Assembly (NCBI GenBank): GCA_009829735.1
Contig: CM020620.1
Span: forward strand, 5,324,299-5,388,298
DNA length: 64,000 nt
Source of the DNA: Pyropia yezoensis
Taxonomy: Eukaryota; Rhodophyta; Bangiophyceae; Bangiales; Bangiaceae
Direction: 5' to 3'
A program made the translations under genes and the position numbers. The notes beneath the pieces are model-generated. The model did not search any database. It was not told the origin of the DNA and worked only from the letters and a program-made list of their open reading frames with translations. Position 1 is the first letter of the stretch. Each line of letters starts with the position of its first letter. This document shows, in pieces, positions 20,415-30,688 of this stretch.

Positions 20415-21986
20415 ATGGATCAAGAGGAAACCGGGGCGGGCCAGTCGTACGCGGCCATAGTTGGCGTGGTTCCTGAGGACTTCGGATCCGAGACGGTTAC
20501 GGTGTGGCGTCGGGGGGAGGCGCGAGGTTGGGTTACTGGTACCCGGGCCCATGGGATCCTTCGAGCCGTGGACGGGAGCTGTCCGGGTAACTCGTTTCGT
20601 AAGCAGATGGCGGTGATGCCGGAAGCTCGGATCCCTGTCCTTGCGGACCGTTCCCTGTCGATCACGGTTGTACGGCACGCGGACGAGGTCGGGTACGTCG
20701 AACGGTTCAAGACGGTCCGCACGGAACTCCTCCAAGGACCCCTACCTGCCGCACCTTCACCCTGTTACCTGATCGGGTCTCCCCCGTACCTGAACCGTCC
20801 CGGGTACCAAGTGACCCTACCTAGCCTGGTGTTCAGTCGGCACCATCGTGACAAGAGTCGGTTCCTGGTCGGGTGGCATCAACAAGAGTTCCCCAGTTGT
20901 TCCGCGACTACCCATGGGCTCCATTACGTTCGGGTTCCGCACTGGTTCGAGAACGTGGAACTACCATACGGGGCCCTTGTGGAACTTCCTGCGGTCCAGT
21001 GTCACTTCACGGAACTTCTTCGTTCGTCGGACGCGTTCGCTTGGTACGTGTTTCGGACGGAATGGGCTACCAACTGTGCGGTGTACCTGCTTGAGTTCGC
21101 CCGTCGGGAAAGTTACCTGTGCCTCTTCTCTCGGCCCCTGCATACGTGGATCCAGCGCGTCGGTACCCGTACCATCTGTCAGGGTCCCGGTGGCGTGGAT
21201 GAGGCCGCCGTGCGGGACCTGGACGCCCTTCTGACCCTTAGTGACCAAGTGATTTCCGTCGCGGGGCTCCGTGCGCGACTCCTCGCTTCCGGGAAACGTC
21301 GCAAGGATCGCGGTTCCTTCGTTCGGGTTCGGTTCGAGAGTCGGGACGGGGTATGGGCGGCCCTGGTAGACGAGGACCTGGCCCCACTGGACCTACCGTA
21401 CTCATCGGACGTGCTGGAAGGGCGTGAGATCCTCGGGGCCCAGGACCAGAACGCTGATCAGTCGGACGAGGTGGTTCCCGCAGGTCTCTCTGGGTTTCCG
21501 GGCGCTCGGTCATCGGGGTCAGCTGGTCATCGTTCCAACCCTCCCGGGGGTCGTACCGTGTACGTGGCTAACCTTCTGGACCATGGGGACGTGCCCGACG
21601 CGGAAATTATGAACCTGGAGGGAAACCTGACTACCACGGCGGTTCTTGGGCTACGCAGCTTCTTGGGGGGTCCTGCGGACGTCCTTGCGAACGCTCTTGT
21701 CGGGCCCCTGTTGTCGCCTTCCCTTCACGCGACGGTTAACCTTGGGGCCCGTGTAGCCGAGTGGACCCGTGCTCAAGGGGGCTCCAGTAACCCAGACTAC
21801 AGAGGGCTACTGAACCTGGTTGACCGTAACGGGATCCGTGGGGACCTTGGTACCGAGTTGGGTAACGCCGAGGCGGCCGCGCGACGTGCCTGGACGGGGA
21901 CCCAGGAAGGTTCTCGTGTCCGTGGTCGAGACGACATGGACGAGGAAGAGTCTTCTCGGCCCGACAGTCGTTTCCGTAGGTACTAG
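20415..21986 (+). CDS. extra antisense ORF of the LTR element (copy 2), unknown function
   Basis: 523 residues from the Met at 20415 (MDQEETGAGQSYAAIVGVV); the open frame begins at 20139. It lies between pol and the 3' LTR, on the opposite strand. I recognise no domain. Aromatic-rich segments (YLNRPGYQVTLPSLVF, LHYVRVPHWFENVELPYG, WYVFRTEW) suggest a folded protein, and the C-terminus is acidic/Arg-rich (RDDMDEEESSRPDSRFRRY). It is collinear with the ORF at 4631-5869. Extra ORFs between pol and the 3' LTR, sometimes antisense, are known in some plant Ty3 and Ty1 families, but this protein family is not one I know. Possible roles (silencing suppressor, capsid accessory, envelope-like) are not supported by any motif; no signal peptide or membrane segment is evident. 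Confidence 0.7.
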   Translation: MDQEETGAGQSYAAIVGVVPEDFGSETVTVWRRGEARGWVTGTRAHGILRAVDGSCPGNSFRKQMAVMPEARIPVLADRSLSITVVRHADEVGYVERFKTVRTELLQGPLPAAPSPCYLIGSPPYLNRPGYQVTLPSLVFSRHHRDKSRFLVGWHQQEFPSCSATTHGLHYVRVPHWFENVELPYGALVELPAVQCHFTELLRSSDAFAWYVFRTEWATNCAVYLLEFARRESYLCLFSRPLHTWIQRVGTRTICQGPGGVDEAAVRDLDALLTLSDQVISVAGLRARLLASGKRRKDRGSFVRVRFESRDGVWAALVDEDLAPLDLPYSSDVLEGREILGAQDQNADQSDEVVPAGLSGFPGARSSGSAGHRSNPPGGRTVYVANLLDHGDVPDAEIMNLEGNLTTTAVLGLRSFLGGPADVLANALVGPLLSPSLHATVNLGARVAEWTRAQGGSSNPDYRGLLNLVDRNGIRGDLGTELGNAEAAARRAWTGTQEGSRVRGRDDMDEEESSRPDSRFRRY

Positions 21987-22343
21987 GTTAGCAAGAATAT
22001 GAGGGTTCTGTGTGCGTGTTCCATGTGTTGACCCTACGTCTTGTTGCTTGGAGAGTCATAAAGTTTCCACTGCTTCTTGTCATCCTCTTGGTAGTCCTGC
22101 TCCCTTCCAGGTAATCACCTTCTCTTGTAATCCCTGGATGGGAGGTGAGAGTAATGGGGAAAAGGGGGAAAGAGCCAACCCAAGGTTAGCCAGAAACAGA
22201 TTTCCAAGTAGCCCTCCTATCAAAGGAAAACAATCTTTGCAGGAACTAAGTGTTGCCCTTGGTGTCCCGAGTCGAACCACCAACCTGCCCACCTACTCGG
22301 GTGTCTCAACCAGCACTTGTGCTTGGGGAACTGGCTGACCAGG
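21987..22343. other. convergent spacer between antisense ORF and pol
   Basis: About 360 bases, AT-richer than both neighbours, holding the 3' ends of the antisense ORF and of pol. The two ORFs are convergent, so this should contain both polyadenylation regions. An aggtaatcacctt and a cagtactggataac region are seen but no firm signal can be named. Confidence 0.4.
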
Positions 22344-25300
22344 TCAAGGGTGCGTGGCCCAGGGATAGCAACGGGGACACATGTCTGCACCCGGTTCAAG
22401 GTTCCAGGGCCACACAGCATAGATAGCCTTGAACGGTTCCAGTAGTACGATGGCCTCCTCCTCCCGCAGTGGAGGTTCGGTCCCAACGCGTTCACAGTAC
22501 TGGATAACCTTGGCCCTGTCGAACTTGTGGTAAGGTTCCCAGGTATCCTCGGACTGGGCGTAACCCCACCAGCGTACCAAGAGCCATAGGTTCCCTTCCT
22601 GGTCCCTGTCGTGCCCCAAAAGCCGTTCCCAAACAAAAGGGGTGCCAGAGTCCTCGTGGTCCAGGGGTACAACCGGTTCTTGCGGACCATGTAACATAGA
22701 CATGGAGTCCGTCTGGCCAGAGGGTGTGGGTGCACGGGCCCCATGGTCACTACTGACCCGTTCACGGATCCCTCCAACCAGTACCGTAAACGTGTGCCCA
22801 TCTCGGTCCACGATCCGATAGGGACCCTTGACCGTCTGGTCCAGTTTCTTCCGACTGTCGTCGTTAATATCCACGTACACCCAGTCTCCCACGCGAAGGG
22901 TCTCGTTCACAGGCGTAACCCGCTTATCGCAACCCCTCTTGTACCGACGCTGGGCCAGGTCAAGGTTCTTGCGTACCGTGAAGGCTAGGTTCCTGAGGTG
23001 GGCCCGTCTCATCTCGCGTACCTGGCGTGCGTTGCCACTGAACTCCTTGGGATACGGGGACCCTGGGAGCCGGTCCAGTGCAAAGGTACGCACGCGTTCA
23101 GGGATAACGAACTCAAACGGGGCCACGCCGGTACTCTGTTGTGGCCTTGTGTTGTACGCCACGGTAAGCACGGAAACCAACTCGTCCCACTTGTCCTGAT
23201 GGTCCTCAATGTACGTACGTAACTGGGCCACGATAGTACGGTTAAAGCGTTCCACTTGTCCCTGGGTCTGCGGATGGTACGTGGTAGACGTTACGTGTTT
23301 GATCCCAAGCATACTGCAGACGCCACGGAAGTGCGTGGACGCCAGCTGGGGCCCGTTGTGAGTCAGTAACGTTTCCGGGGGCCCGTAAGAAGCGACCCAT
23401 GTATCCAAAAAGGCCGAGGCCACCACTTCCGCGTCCTGCCTGCTGATGGGTACCACTCTGGTCGGCTTGGTAAACCTGTCCACGATAACCAAAAGGTACT
23501 TGCTTCCGTTCACTGTCTCGGGCAAGGGTCCCAACAGGTCAAGGCATACGTCCTTAAAGGGATCCGTGGCGGGGAACAACTTCAACGGATTGGTACGTCG
23601 CCTTCCTTGAACCTTGCCCTTAGAACAAGCGGTACAGTTGGTAACAAAAGCGTGCACGTCGGCCACCATAGTTTCCCAGTAGAACGTTCGTCTCATAGAG
23701 GTATACATCTTATTGATCCCTGGGTGTCCCGCGTGGCCTGGTTCATGTTCCAAAGTCAGTACCTCCTGCTGTAGTTCCTTGGGTACCACAATCTGAACGG
23801 CTCGGTCCAGAGGAGCCAGTCGTACAAGTAACCCCTCAGGTGTTTCCCCGTACCGCGAGTTAGCGTTACGGTTCATCTCTTCCTGAAGTTCCTTGCAACG
23901 CTTATCATTCCCCTGAGCCTTGAGGATCCTGTCAACCGACAACGGTGGGTACCTCTTGTGTATCTTGAAGCTCGGGCGGACCCATCCGGTAACAAAGTTG
24001 GCCATGGTTAACAGGGAAGGTATCTCCTCAGGTATAGGTCCTCGGTCGTGTCCCGTAGCTTCTAGCCTTGACATAAAGTCTGCAGCATGGAAGTGTTGAC
24101 CAGGACGGGACTCAACGGTATAATTGTACTCGGCTAACCGGAGTCGCCAGCGAGCCAAACGTCCATGGGCTCCGTCCATGTGTAACATCCACTTCAAAGC
24201 GGTGTGGTCAGTACGTACAACGAAGCGTGTCCCCTCTAGGTACGGTCGTAACAAAAAGAGAGCCCAGACAACAGCGAGGCACTCGCGTTCCGTGGTACTA
24301 TAGTTCCGTTCCGCTTGTGTCAGGACCCTGCTCCAGTAACCCACGGGCTTGTACGCCCCGTCCTTTTGTTCCTGTAGCAAAACGCAACCAATCTGGGCAG
24401 CGCTCGCATCGGTATCCACAATAAACTGGCCCGAGCGTCGCGGAAGCGCCAGGATCGGTGTGTGGGTCAGACGGTACTTCAGTTCCTCAAACGAGTCCGT
24501 CTGAGCCGGAGTAAAAGGAGGCAGAGGGTCGGGTACCTTGGTACTTGTCATAACCAACAGAGGGCGCGCAACCTGAGCATAGTCCTTAACAAAGCGACGG
24601 TAAACGTTACACATTCCCAGGAAACTGCGTAGGTCCTTCTTGGTTCTCGGTGTCTTGGCTTCCCGTAGCCCGACCAGGTTCTTCTCGTTCACGCGGAGCT
24701 GGCCCTTGCCGACGATATGGCCAAGGTACTCAACCTCGTCATGGAACAAAAAGCACTTGCTGGCCTTCAGGGAAACACCGGCCTTAGCGAGTAGCCCAAA
24801 GATCTCTTTCAGGTGTTCCAGGTGTTCCGTAGGGTTCTTCGAGAAAACAATAATGTCGTCCAGGTACACGAGGTACGTCTTCCACTTAACCCAGGACAGG
24901 ATCTTATCGATGGCCCGTTGAAACGTAGCCGGAGCGTTCGTAAGACCAAAGGGGAGCCTGATGTACCGGAAGGTTCCTTCGTGACACGTGAACGTCGTCT
25001 TATCCTGGTCCTCGGCAGCAACAGGGATCTGCCAGTAACCACAGTTCGCGTCCAACATCGAAAGTACGGTTGCCTCTCCCAGAAAGTCGATACAGTCGTC
25101 CATCCTCGGTAACGGGTACGTGTCCTTAACCGTCGCATCGTTCAGTCTGCGGTAGTCAACACAGAACCGCGGGGTACCATCGGGCTTGGGGATCAAGACG
25201 ACCGGGAACGACCACTCAGCCTGAGACGGTTCAATGACCCCGAGCTTGGTCTGCTTTTCCTCTTGTTCCTTGATCAGGTCCCGATGATGGAGCCCGGTAC

Positions 25301-25955
25301 GGTACGGTTGGGAACGAATAGGCTTGGCCCCGTCGTGCAAAATGATCCGGTGGGGTGTTATGTCAATACGTCTCAGTTGTCCGTTCCACAGACCCTTGTA
25401 GCGCTCCAAAAGTTCACGTACAGCCTGGTGAAGTTCAGGCGGGATCAGCTCGTATGCCACCTTGGGCATCTTGACCGGGGTTCCGTCTGACGTCTTGCCC
25501 TTTGTATCCGGCTCGGGTACCGTGGTTCCATCGGATCCCTCAGGGGTCTCGCCCTCCGGTGACGACGCTTGAGCCGACGTGTTCCCTTGCTCTGTTCCCA
25601 GCGTAACAGTAGGGTCGGCCCCCTCACTAGGGGCCGGCAAGTTACCAGTGGGGACCTCGAGCACGGGTCCGTCGTACGGGATAGCGAGGCCTACGGCGAA
25701 GTTCTTGGGCAAGTTGACCGCCCGGTTCGAGATGTTCATGATGTGGATCCGGAAGTCCCGCCGGGTGCGTACGTTAACCAGGGCGTTATGCAGACGGAGC
25801 CCTTTCTTAGACATCTTGTGCGGTCGTTCATATAGTAAACAACGTCCATTCGTTCCGCACTTGACGTAGACCGCTTGGAGGGATCGGGGTGCCAAATTTA
25901 CACCCTTGGAGAGGTACAGGGCAGAAGGATCTTGGCGTACGGGGTTACCCTTCAC
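22344..25955 (-). CDS. pol of the LTR element: RT, RNase H, integrase, chromodomain
   Basis: 1203 residues. RT at about 215-440 with [28 protein letters not shown] and catalytic YLDDIIVFS. RNase H at about 500-625 starting FIVDTDASAAQIG, with TERECLAVVWAL and RTDHTALKWML. The integrase zinc-binding HHCC part lies at about 725-775 (HEPGHAGHPG, CTACSKGK), the core from about 790 to 940, with YNTRPQQSTGVAPFEF after it. The C-terminal tail has an SH3-like strand region (LRVGDWVYVDI) and then a chromodomain at about 1095-1150 (WLLVRWWGYAQSEDTWEPYH). Chromodomain-bearing integrases direct chromoviruses to heterochromatin. N-terminal residues 1-200 form a linker after protease. Confidence 0.93.
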   Translation of the reverse strand: MKGNPVRQDPSALYLSKGVNLAPRSLQAVYVKCGTNGRCLLYERPHKMSKKGLRLHNALVNVRTRRDFRIHIMNISNRAVNLPKNFAVGLAIPYDGPVLEVPTGNLPAPSEGADPTVTLGTEQGNTSAQASSPEGETPEGSDGTTVPEPDTKGKTSDGTPVKMPKVAYELIPPELHQAVRELLERYKGLWNGQLRRIDITPHRIILHDGAKPIRSQPYRTGLHHRDLIKEQEEKQTKLGVIEPSQAEWSFPVVLIPKPDGTPRFCVDYRRLNDATVKDTYPLPRMDDCIDFLGEATVLSMLDANCGYWQIPVAAEDQDKTTFTCHEGTFRYIRLPFGLTNAPATFQRAIDKILSWVKWKTYLVYLDDIIVFSKNPTEHLEHLKEIFGLLAKAGVSLKASKCFLFHDEVEYLGHIVGKGQLRVNEKNLVGLREAKTPRTKKDLRSFLGMCNVYRRFVKDYAQVARPLLVMTSTKVPDPLPPFTPAQTDSFEELKYRLTHTPILALPRRSGQFIVDTDASAAQIGCVLLQEQKDGAYKPVGYWSRVLTQAERNYSTTERECLAVVWALFLLRPYLEGTRFVVRTDHTALKWMLHMDGAHGRLARWRLRLAEYNYTVESRPGQHFHAADFMSRLEATGHDRGPIPEEIPSLLTMANFVTGWVRPSFKIHKRYPPLSVDRILKAQGNDKRCKELQEEMNRNANSRYGETPEGLLVRLAPLDRAVQIVVPKELQQEVLTLEHEPGHAGHPGINKMYTSMRRTFYWETMVADVHAFVTNCTACSKGKVQGRRRTNPLKLFPATDPFKDVCLDLLGPLPETVNGSKYLLVIVDRFTKPTRVVPISRQDAEVVASAFLDTWVASYGPPETLLTHNGPQLASTHFRGVCSMLGIKHVTSTTYHPQTQGQVERFNRTIVAQLRTYIEDHQDKWDELVSVLTVAYNTRPQQSTGVAPFEFVIPERVRTFALDRLPGSPYPKEFSGNARQVREMRRAHLRNLAFTVRKNLDLAQRRYKRGCDKRVTPVNETLRVGDWVYVDINDDSRKKLDQTVKGPYRIVDRDGHTFTVLVGGIRERVSSDHGARAPTPSGQTDSMSMLHGPQEPVVPLDHEDSGTPFVWERLLGHDRDQEGNLWLLVRWWGYAQSEDTWEPYHKFDRAKVIQYCERVGTEPPLREEEAIVLLEPFKAIYAVWPWNLEPGADMCPRCYPWATHP

Positions 25956-25967
25956 AGGAAAAGCGTT

Positions 25968-26549
25968 CTAGGTCTTTCCGTCCCATGTTCTCTTGGCGTA
26001 GGTTAGGAAACCCAGGTTCCAATGCACAGACTCTGTTCCAGGGTATATCGCCTTTACGTGTTCCTTCTGAAAGTCCATCCCGAGGATCAATGGTACCGAG
26101 AGGGCCCTGACCACGAGGAACTCGAACTCCATCGGCTTCCCGTTCACGATCACCGATAGTTCCTTGATCCCACGGGCCCGTAACAACTGACCCGAGGCAA
26201 CACACACATGCGTCGACTTGGGGGCCCTTGACGCCAGTCGTCGCCACCCTTCAGGGAGGACATCCTCACGTACCACGCTTGGCCCTGCACCAGTGTCCAG
26301 AATAGCCGTAGTGTCCTTCGGTTCCTCCTTGTCCAATCGAACCAAAGCATTCAAAGCAAAGTTTCTCTTACGCAGTACAAGCAAGGTACCCTTGAACCCA
26401 TAGGGCTTCTTCATCCCCATCCGACGTCGGAGCCCAGACTCGGATCGTCGTGCCAGAGAGGGCAAACAGGAACAAGGGGTTTTCAAAGTAATAGGAGACT
26501 CAGAACGTACAGGTATAACGGGGCCCTGAAAGATCTTGGAGAACCCCAA
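25968..26549 (-). CDS. protease part of the LTR element
   Basis: 194-residue block directly before pol with the retroviral-type aspartic protease signature AILDTGAGPSVV, followed after about 60 residues by a hydrophobic PLILGMDF segment of the kind that closes this fold. Gag, protease and pol appear as separate blocks in this element. Confidence 0.8.
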   Translation of the reverse strand: MGFSKIFQGPVIPVRSESPITLKTPCSCLPSLARRSESGLRRRMGMKKPYGFKGTLLVLRKRNFALNALVRLDKEEPKDTTAILDTGAGPSVVREDVLPEGWRRLASRAPKSTHVCVASGQLLRARGIKELSVIVNGKPMEFEFLVVRALSVPLILGMDFQKEHVKAIYPGTESVHWNLGFLTYAKRTWDGKT

Positions 26550-26614
26550 CGCAGTTGCAAACGAGCAGGTACTACCCCGACGATGGGGAGGGGACCGTTT
26601 CGATCCGCTTCCCG

Positions 26615-28351
26615 TTACTCTTTTCCCGAGGGTCCCGGCTCCTGGGAACCGTCGTTCACTTGGTACCCTTGGTCCGCCTCGTCATCCGAGAGGTTGATCC
26701 CCTCACAAAGGGCCTGAACCATAGCAACCCGGATCTGACGATGGAACTGGCGGTCCGCGTTCGGCTTTACATCGGTACTCTGACTCCGTCCACGAGTGGC
26801 CGCAAGGAACGAGTCCCGGGCCTGGAGAACCGCCTTCCGTTGGACCTCAGACAACATGGAACATTGATGGGCCATGTGACCCGGTTCCCAACAAAGGTAA
26901 CAACGGTACGGGCGTCGGCTGTCCATGGTACGTACTCCCACGAACTGGGGCGTGGGTCCCTTGAACCCAAACACTTGACTCGACCCGTTCTTCTCAGTTT
27001 CCTTCTCGAAGGGGCCCTTAAGGATCGTAGAGGGGCCCATAGGATTAGCAGCCATCAACGGGGACGAGTCCAACGAACGACTGGGCCTCGATTCAATGGG
27101 TCTGCGGACGGTTCCAGAGGGGCCAGCCTTGGTCACAGAGGACCCTCGGGCCATCTTGATAACCTCGGTAGCCGCTTTGTTCTTGCCCGCAGTAAACGTT
27201 ACCAGCTGCTGGTACGTACGGTCAGGGATATTGTAGACAAATGCGTCCGTACGTAGGTACTCAGGGAGCCCTTGAATCAGCTGCTGTTTCATGGTACCTT
27301 CGGTGTGGATGTTCCCACATAGCTCCGTCAGACCCCGTAAGCGTACCGCAAAGGCCTCGATCCCCTCATCTGGTTCCTTGGCGGCCCGACTGAACTTATC
27401 CTGCGCCAGTGCCAACGCATGGGGTTCAGCGTACGTTTCAAGGAACCAGTTAACATCCTCGGGGTAACTCGTGATCGAAGCGCCACCTGACGCGCTTCAG
27501 GAGTCCGGAAGGGCCCGAGTGTACCGCAGTTCCGCGTCCCCAGACAGAAAATGAGGGATCGCGTACAGGGCCATGCCCTCGGAAACCTCATTATCGTTAC
27601 ATGCCTTAACCAGTTTGCGGAGCCACGTGAACACCTTGAGGGCCTCTTTCCCAGAGAAATTATGGGACCCAGCAAAAGAGTGTTTCATGTTACGAGCAAC
27701 CCGTCCCATCTTACGTGCTTCTCGCGTTCCATAGGTCGATTTCTTGTTCCGTAGGCGATACGTACGATAGTCCAGGACCCGAGCAAAACGATCGTCGGGA
27801 CACTTGATTACCTCGGGCTCGGTTCGTGGGCTCCGAATGGGATCCAGGTCCTCCTCGTCGAAGACGGATGAAAATGTGGTACCAGAGGAAGAAGAGGAAG
27901 AGGAGCCACTCGAATGATGACGACGCCGGTGACGGCGGGAACGAGAACGATCGGAACGACTGGTATCACGGGACCCACCCTGGCCAGCAGGACTCTGGCT
28001 CAGGGCCTGGGAAACAGTAGCCATAATCTCATCTCGAAACGTTTCCAGTGTGGACACAGTATCCGGGGACCCAGCAACAGTAGCCGAAGGTGGAACTCGG
28101 GTCCCCGACTCGGAACCCGCGTTCCCACGTAAGTCCTGACCCATTGTAACCCGGATCCCACACGGGGGCGCTGTCCCCCGACGAGGAATCCCTGTCGACC
28201 CGCCTCCGCCACGGTTCGACGGACCCAAGGGACCGCCGCGGCCACGGCCAGCGGGAGTAACCATCGAAACGTCCGACGGCGCACCACGGCCCCGACCGCC
28301 CGAAGGGACAGGGTCCGTCATGTTGGCCGTGCGGCACTCGACCTGAACCAA
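26615..28351 (-). CDS. gag region of the LTR element
   Basis: The upstream block (27497-28351) has a disordered Ser/Arg-rich region (SRSRRHRRRHHSSGSSSSSSS) and a capsid-like start. The downstream block (26615-27415) has the retrotransposon-gag helix region (LRGLTELCGNIHTEGTMKQQ) and a CCHC knuckle (CYLCWEPGHMAHQC). Together they form a usual Ty3 gag. The region is not in a single open frame. Confidence 0.8.
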
Positions 28352-28443
28352 ACGATCTCGTTACCAGAAACGGGAACCAAGGAACCAAACGCCACAGAGA
28401 AAGAAGAGGGCTGTCCCGATACGGGAGAAGAGTAAAGCCCTCC

Positions 28444-28457
28444 CCTGCTGCTCCACC
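28444..28457 (-). promoter_or_regulatory. primer-binding site of the LTR element
   Basis: On the element strand TGGTGGAGCAGCAG begins five bases after the 5' LTR end. The plus strand reads as a tRNA 3' end (ctgctgctccacca). The exact tRNA cannot be named from the sequence. Confidence 0.6.
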
Positions 28458-28462
28458 ATAAA

Positions 28463-29106
28463 TGTAGCGTAATGGGACCCAGATTCCCGGACCCAGAAAC
28501 CACAACCACACACACAGAGACCACAGTCCGAAGCCCAGGAAGGAACAGGTAAGAGCCCTTGCTGATCCACTCGCCCGCCACGATACGAGGCAAGGGTAAA
28601 CAGGACAAAAGCCCGAGGGAGAAGGAGCCCAAAGTACTGTTGACATTACAAGATGGCCCCGGGGAAAACCCCGGAGCACCCCTCAAGAACCTCCCCCCCT
28701 GGCCCCTCCAGGGGCCCAGAGCGAGGCCCCCAGAGGGCGCCCCCAGCGGGCCAAGTGCCAGCAAGGCACCGGCCGCTCACCGGGCCAACACACAAAAAGC
28801 AAGCGAAATCCCCCGACACACAAATGTCAATCCCCGAAAAAAACCCAGTGGGAAAAAGGGGAAAGACACGAAATCACGCAAGGAAAACAAATGCGAAAAA
28901 TCAAACAAATAACCCGACGGTCAGTATGCCCCAACCCGGCAAGTCCACCGCTCCGGGTGACCAATCAGGGCACCAGGCGTGTCGCCACTGCCCCGGGCCA
29001 CCGATGCAGGGATCCTTGGCGAGCGCGTGGTTCCACGTAACGCTGCCAGCCGGGTCCCAAGTCAGTCTCCCGGGTTCCAACGGTCACAGAAGCTCAGAAC
29101 GCCACA
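28463..29106 (-). repeat. 5' LTR of the chromodomain element
   Basis: 644 bp, same ends as the left copy; about 98% identical by hand alignment, with the differences clustered near its two ends. The transcription start and polyadenylation sites were not located. Confidence 0.93.
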
Positions 29107-29111
29107 GTGAG

Positions 29112-29391
29112 CGCTGGAAGGAAGTAACTGTTGATGGTAGTAAGGTTGGAACTCATGTGACGATGGCAATAAGGTTACCTGCTGTTTTCAGCCGTATGTG
29201 CCTTTACTCGATGGACCCCCCCCCCCCCTCGTACTGGTAGCCGCCGTCACGCCCCCCCAGTCGGCACCCCGTCCGCCCGCGGCTGCCCCTGCCCGCTGCC
29301 CCCTGCTTCCCCCCTGACCGCGGCTGCCCTCCTGCCGGCGGTCAGCCCCCTCCTGCTGGCGGTCAGCCCCCTCTTGCTGGCGGTCACCCCC
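29112..29391. other. host flank and start of minisatellite
   Basis: 29112-29235 is an ordinary AT-richer host flank of the LTR element. From about 29236 the plus strand becomes a C-rich minisatellite. No gene seen. Confidence 0.4.
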
Positions 29392-29660
29392 CTACAGGCG
29401 GTTACACCCCCCCTGGCGGCGGACACCCACATGCCATAGGTCACCCCGCTCCTGGCGGCCACTCCCCTCCTGGCGGCCGCCACTATCCTGTCGGCGGTCA
29501 CCCCCCTCCTGGTGGGTACCCACCTCCTGGCGGTCACCCCCCTCGTGGCGGCGGTGACCACCACCCTTGCGACGTTCCCCCCCCCCCTCGTGGCGGCGGT
29601 CACCCCCCTCCCGGCGGGCACCCCCCTGACGGCGACTTCCCCCATCGTCGCGGCGGTCAC
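29270..29660. repeat. minisatellite with unit near ctggcggtcacccccct
   Basis: About 20 imperfect units of 15-21 bp built on ggcggtcacccccct, with lengths mostly multiples of three. On the minus strand they read as RGG/EGGDRR-type peptide repeats inside the candidate gene at 29392-29937. Confidence 0.8.
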
Positions 29661-29937
29661 CGCGTTCCAAGCAGCCACTCCTCTTCTGGCCTTCATTCTC
29701 CTTCTGGCGGTCAAAAATAATTCGCATCGGAGACCAAGCCACCGCGTACTGGGCACTGGCGAACCACTGCCCGGGTGATGTGTGTCCTGTGGGCTGTTTG
29801 AGGGGCAGTGAGTGCAAGTCCCGTGGCGTGGTGGCAGGAGGGAGCGGGGGGGGGCAGTACGACCTTGTGCCCGGGGAAAAGGCCCACGCCGTGCTTGAGG
29901 CAGCGTCACGCAGCGCCTCAACAAGCGTGTTGCTCAC
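29392..29937 (-). CDS. hypothetical protein with Arg/Gly/Glu-rich repeats
   Basis: 181 residues from the Met at 29937. Residues 1-80 are non-repetitive (MSNTLVEALRDAASSTAW; GQWFASAQYAVAWSPMRIIF). From about residue 85 the protein consists of EGGDRRHEGGGERRKGG-type repeats coded by the minisatellite. RG-rich tails of this kind often bind RNA, but no RNA-binding domain is visible here. The reading through the repeats is only one of several open frames, so the end is uncertain. Confidence 0.4.
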   Translation of the reverse strand: MSNTLVEALRDAASSTAWAFSPGTRSYCPPPLPPATTPRDLHSLPLKQPTGHTSPGQWFASAQYAVAWSPMRIIFDRQKENEGQKRSGCLERGDRRDDGGSRRQGGARREGGDRRHEGGGERRKGGGHRRHEGGDRQEVGTHQEGGDRRQDSGGRQEGSGRQERGDLWHVGVRRQGGCNRL

Positions 29938-30688
29938 AACGGCACGTGAAAGCCGTCACCTGTGCAGGGGCAGAGCAGTCGTCAGCCCTGTTCAGGCACT
30001 CTGACTGGGCCGAGGGGCTCATGGCTCGTCGGTTCGAGGGGGGCGCGTGGGGGTGCAGACGGCGAGGAAGGTTGGAACGGCGAGGGGGGCAGAGCCGACG
30101 ACGTGGGTGGGGAGAAGGAGGCAGCTGCGAACGGAGGGGCTTTTGGGCATGATTGTCGAGATGCGGAAAACTCAGTGGCAAGGGATGTAGCGGGGCGGAG
30201 GAGGACAGCAGGGACAAGGCCGAGGATTCGGCGGCGGCGACGGTGGGGGCAGAGCGGAAGGGACGGCGGGGTTTTCTTCGGGCGGCGTCAGCGCCCGGGG
30301 TGACAGTCCTTTTCCCACGGCCGCGCCCTCCCCCTGCTCTGGTACCCGCTTTCCACCGCTGCGCAGAACGTCCCTTGCAGTGTCTCCCCCCCCCCCCCCC
30401 CCCCCCCCCCCCCTTCCTCCTCCTCCTTTTCCCCGCGCCCACTTCTGCGATGGCGACCAGGGCAGGCGGGGGCGAGCGGTCGAGTATCAGCGTCACGACC
30501 TCCCATGCCCACTCTTGGCAGGGGCATCGTGCGCCACCCCCCCAGCGGCCTCGGCGGCGCAGCGGTGGACGACGGCGAGGGCGGCAAACAAATACGCTAC
30601 GGCGATACTCCTCTGGGCCGTCGTGTGGCGAGGCCCAATGGAGCGCTCCATTCGGATGGTGCCGGCCGGGGCGCCCAGGCTCCCCTCC
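29938..30688. other. intergenic region with long C run
   Basis: No gene supported. C run at about 30387-30414. Both strands have long compositional ORFs. 30420-30690 looks like mixed GC spacer between divergent or tandem genes. Confidence 0.4.

Larger units (their letters stand above)
19027..29106 (-). mobile_element. chromodomain Ty3/gypsy LTR retrotransposon, nearly whole
   Basis: About 10.08 kb. Two LTRs (19027-19669 and 28463-29106) with TG...CA ends in direct orientation, flanked by the same 5 bases gtgag (19022-19026 and 29107-29111). Read on the minus strand: 5' LTR, primer-binding site, gag, protease, RT-RNase H-integrase-chromodomain, then an antisense ORF, purine tract and 3' LTR. 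By my hand count the LTRs differ at about a dozen substitutions plus one single-base length difference over 643 bp, about 2%, so insertion is recent. It looks close to whole, with coding divided over about four blocks and perhaps one to three breaks. The chromodomain places it near chromoviruses. Confidence 0.93.
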
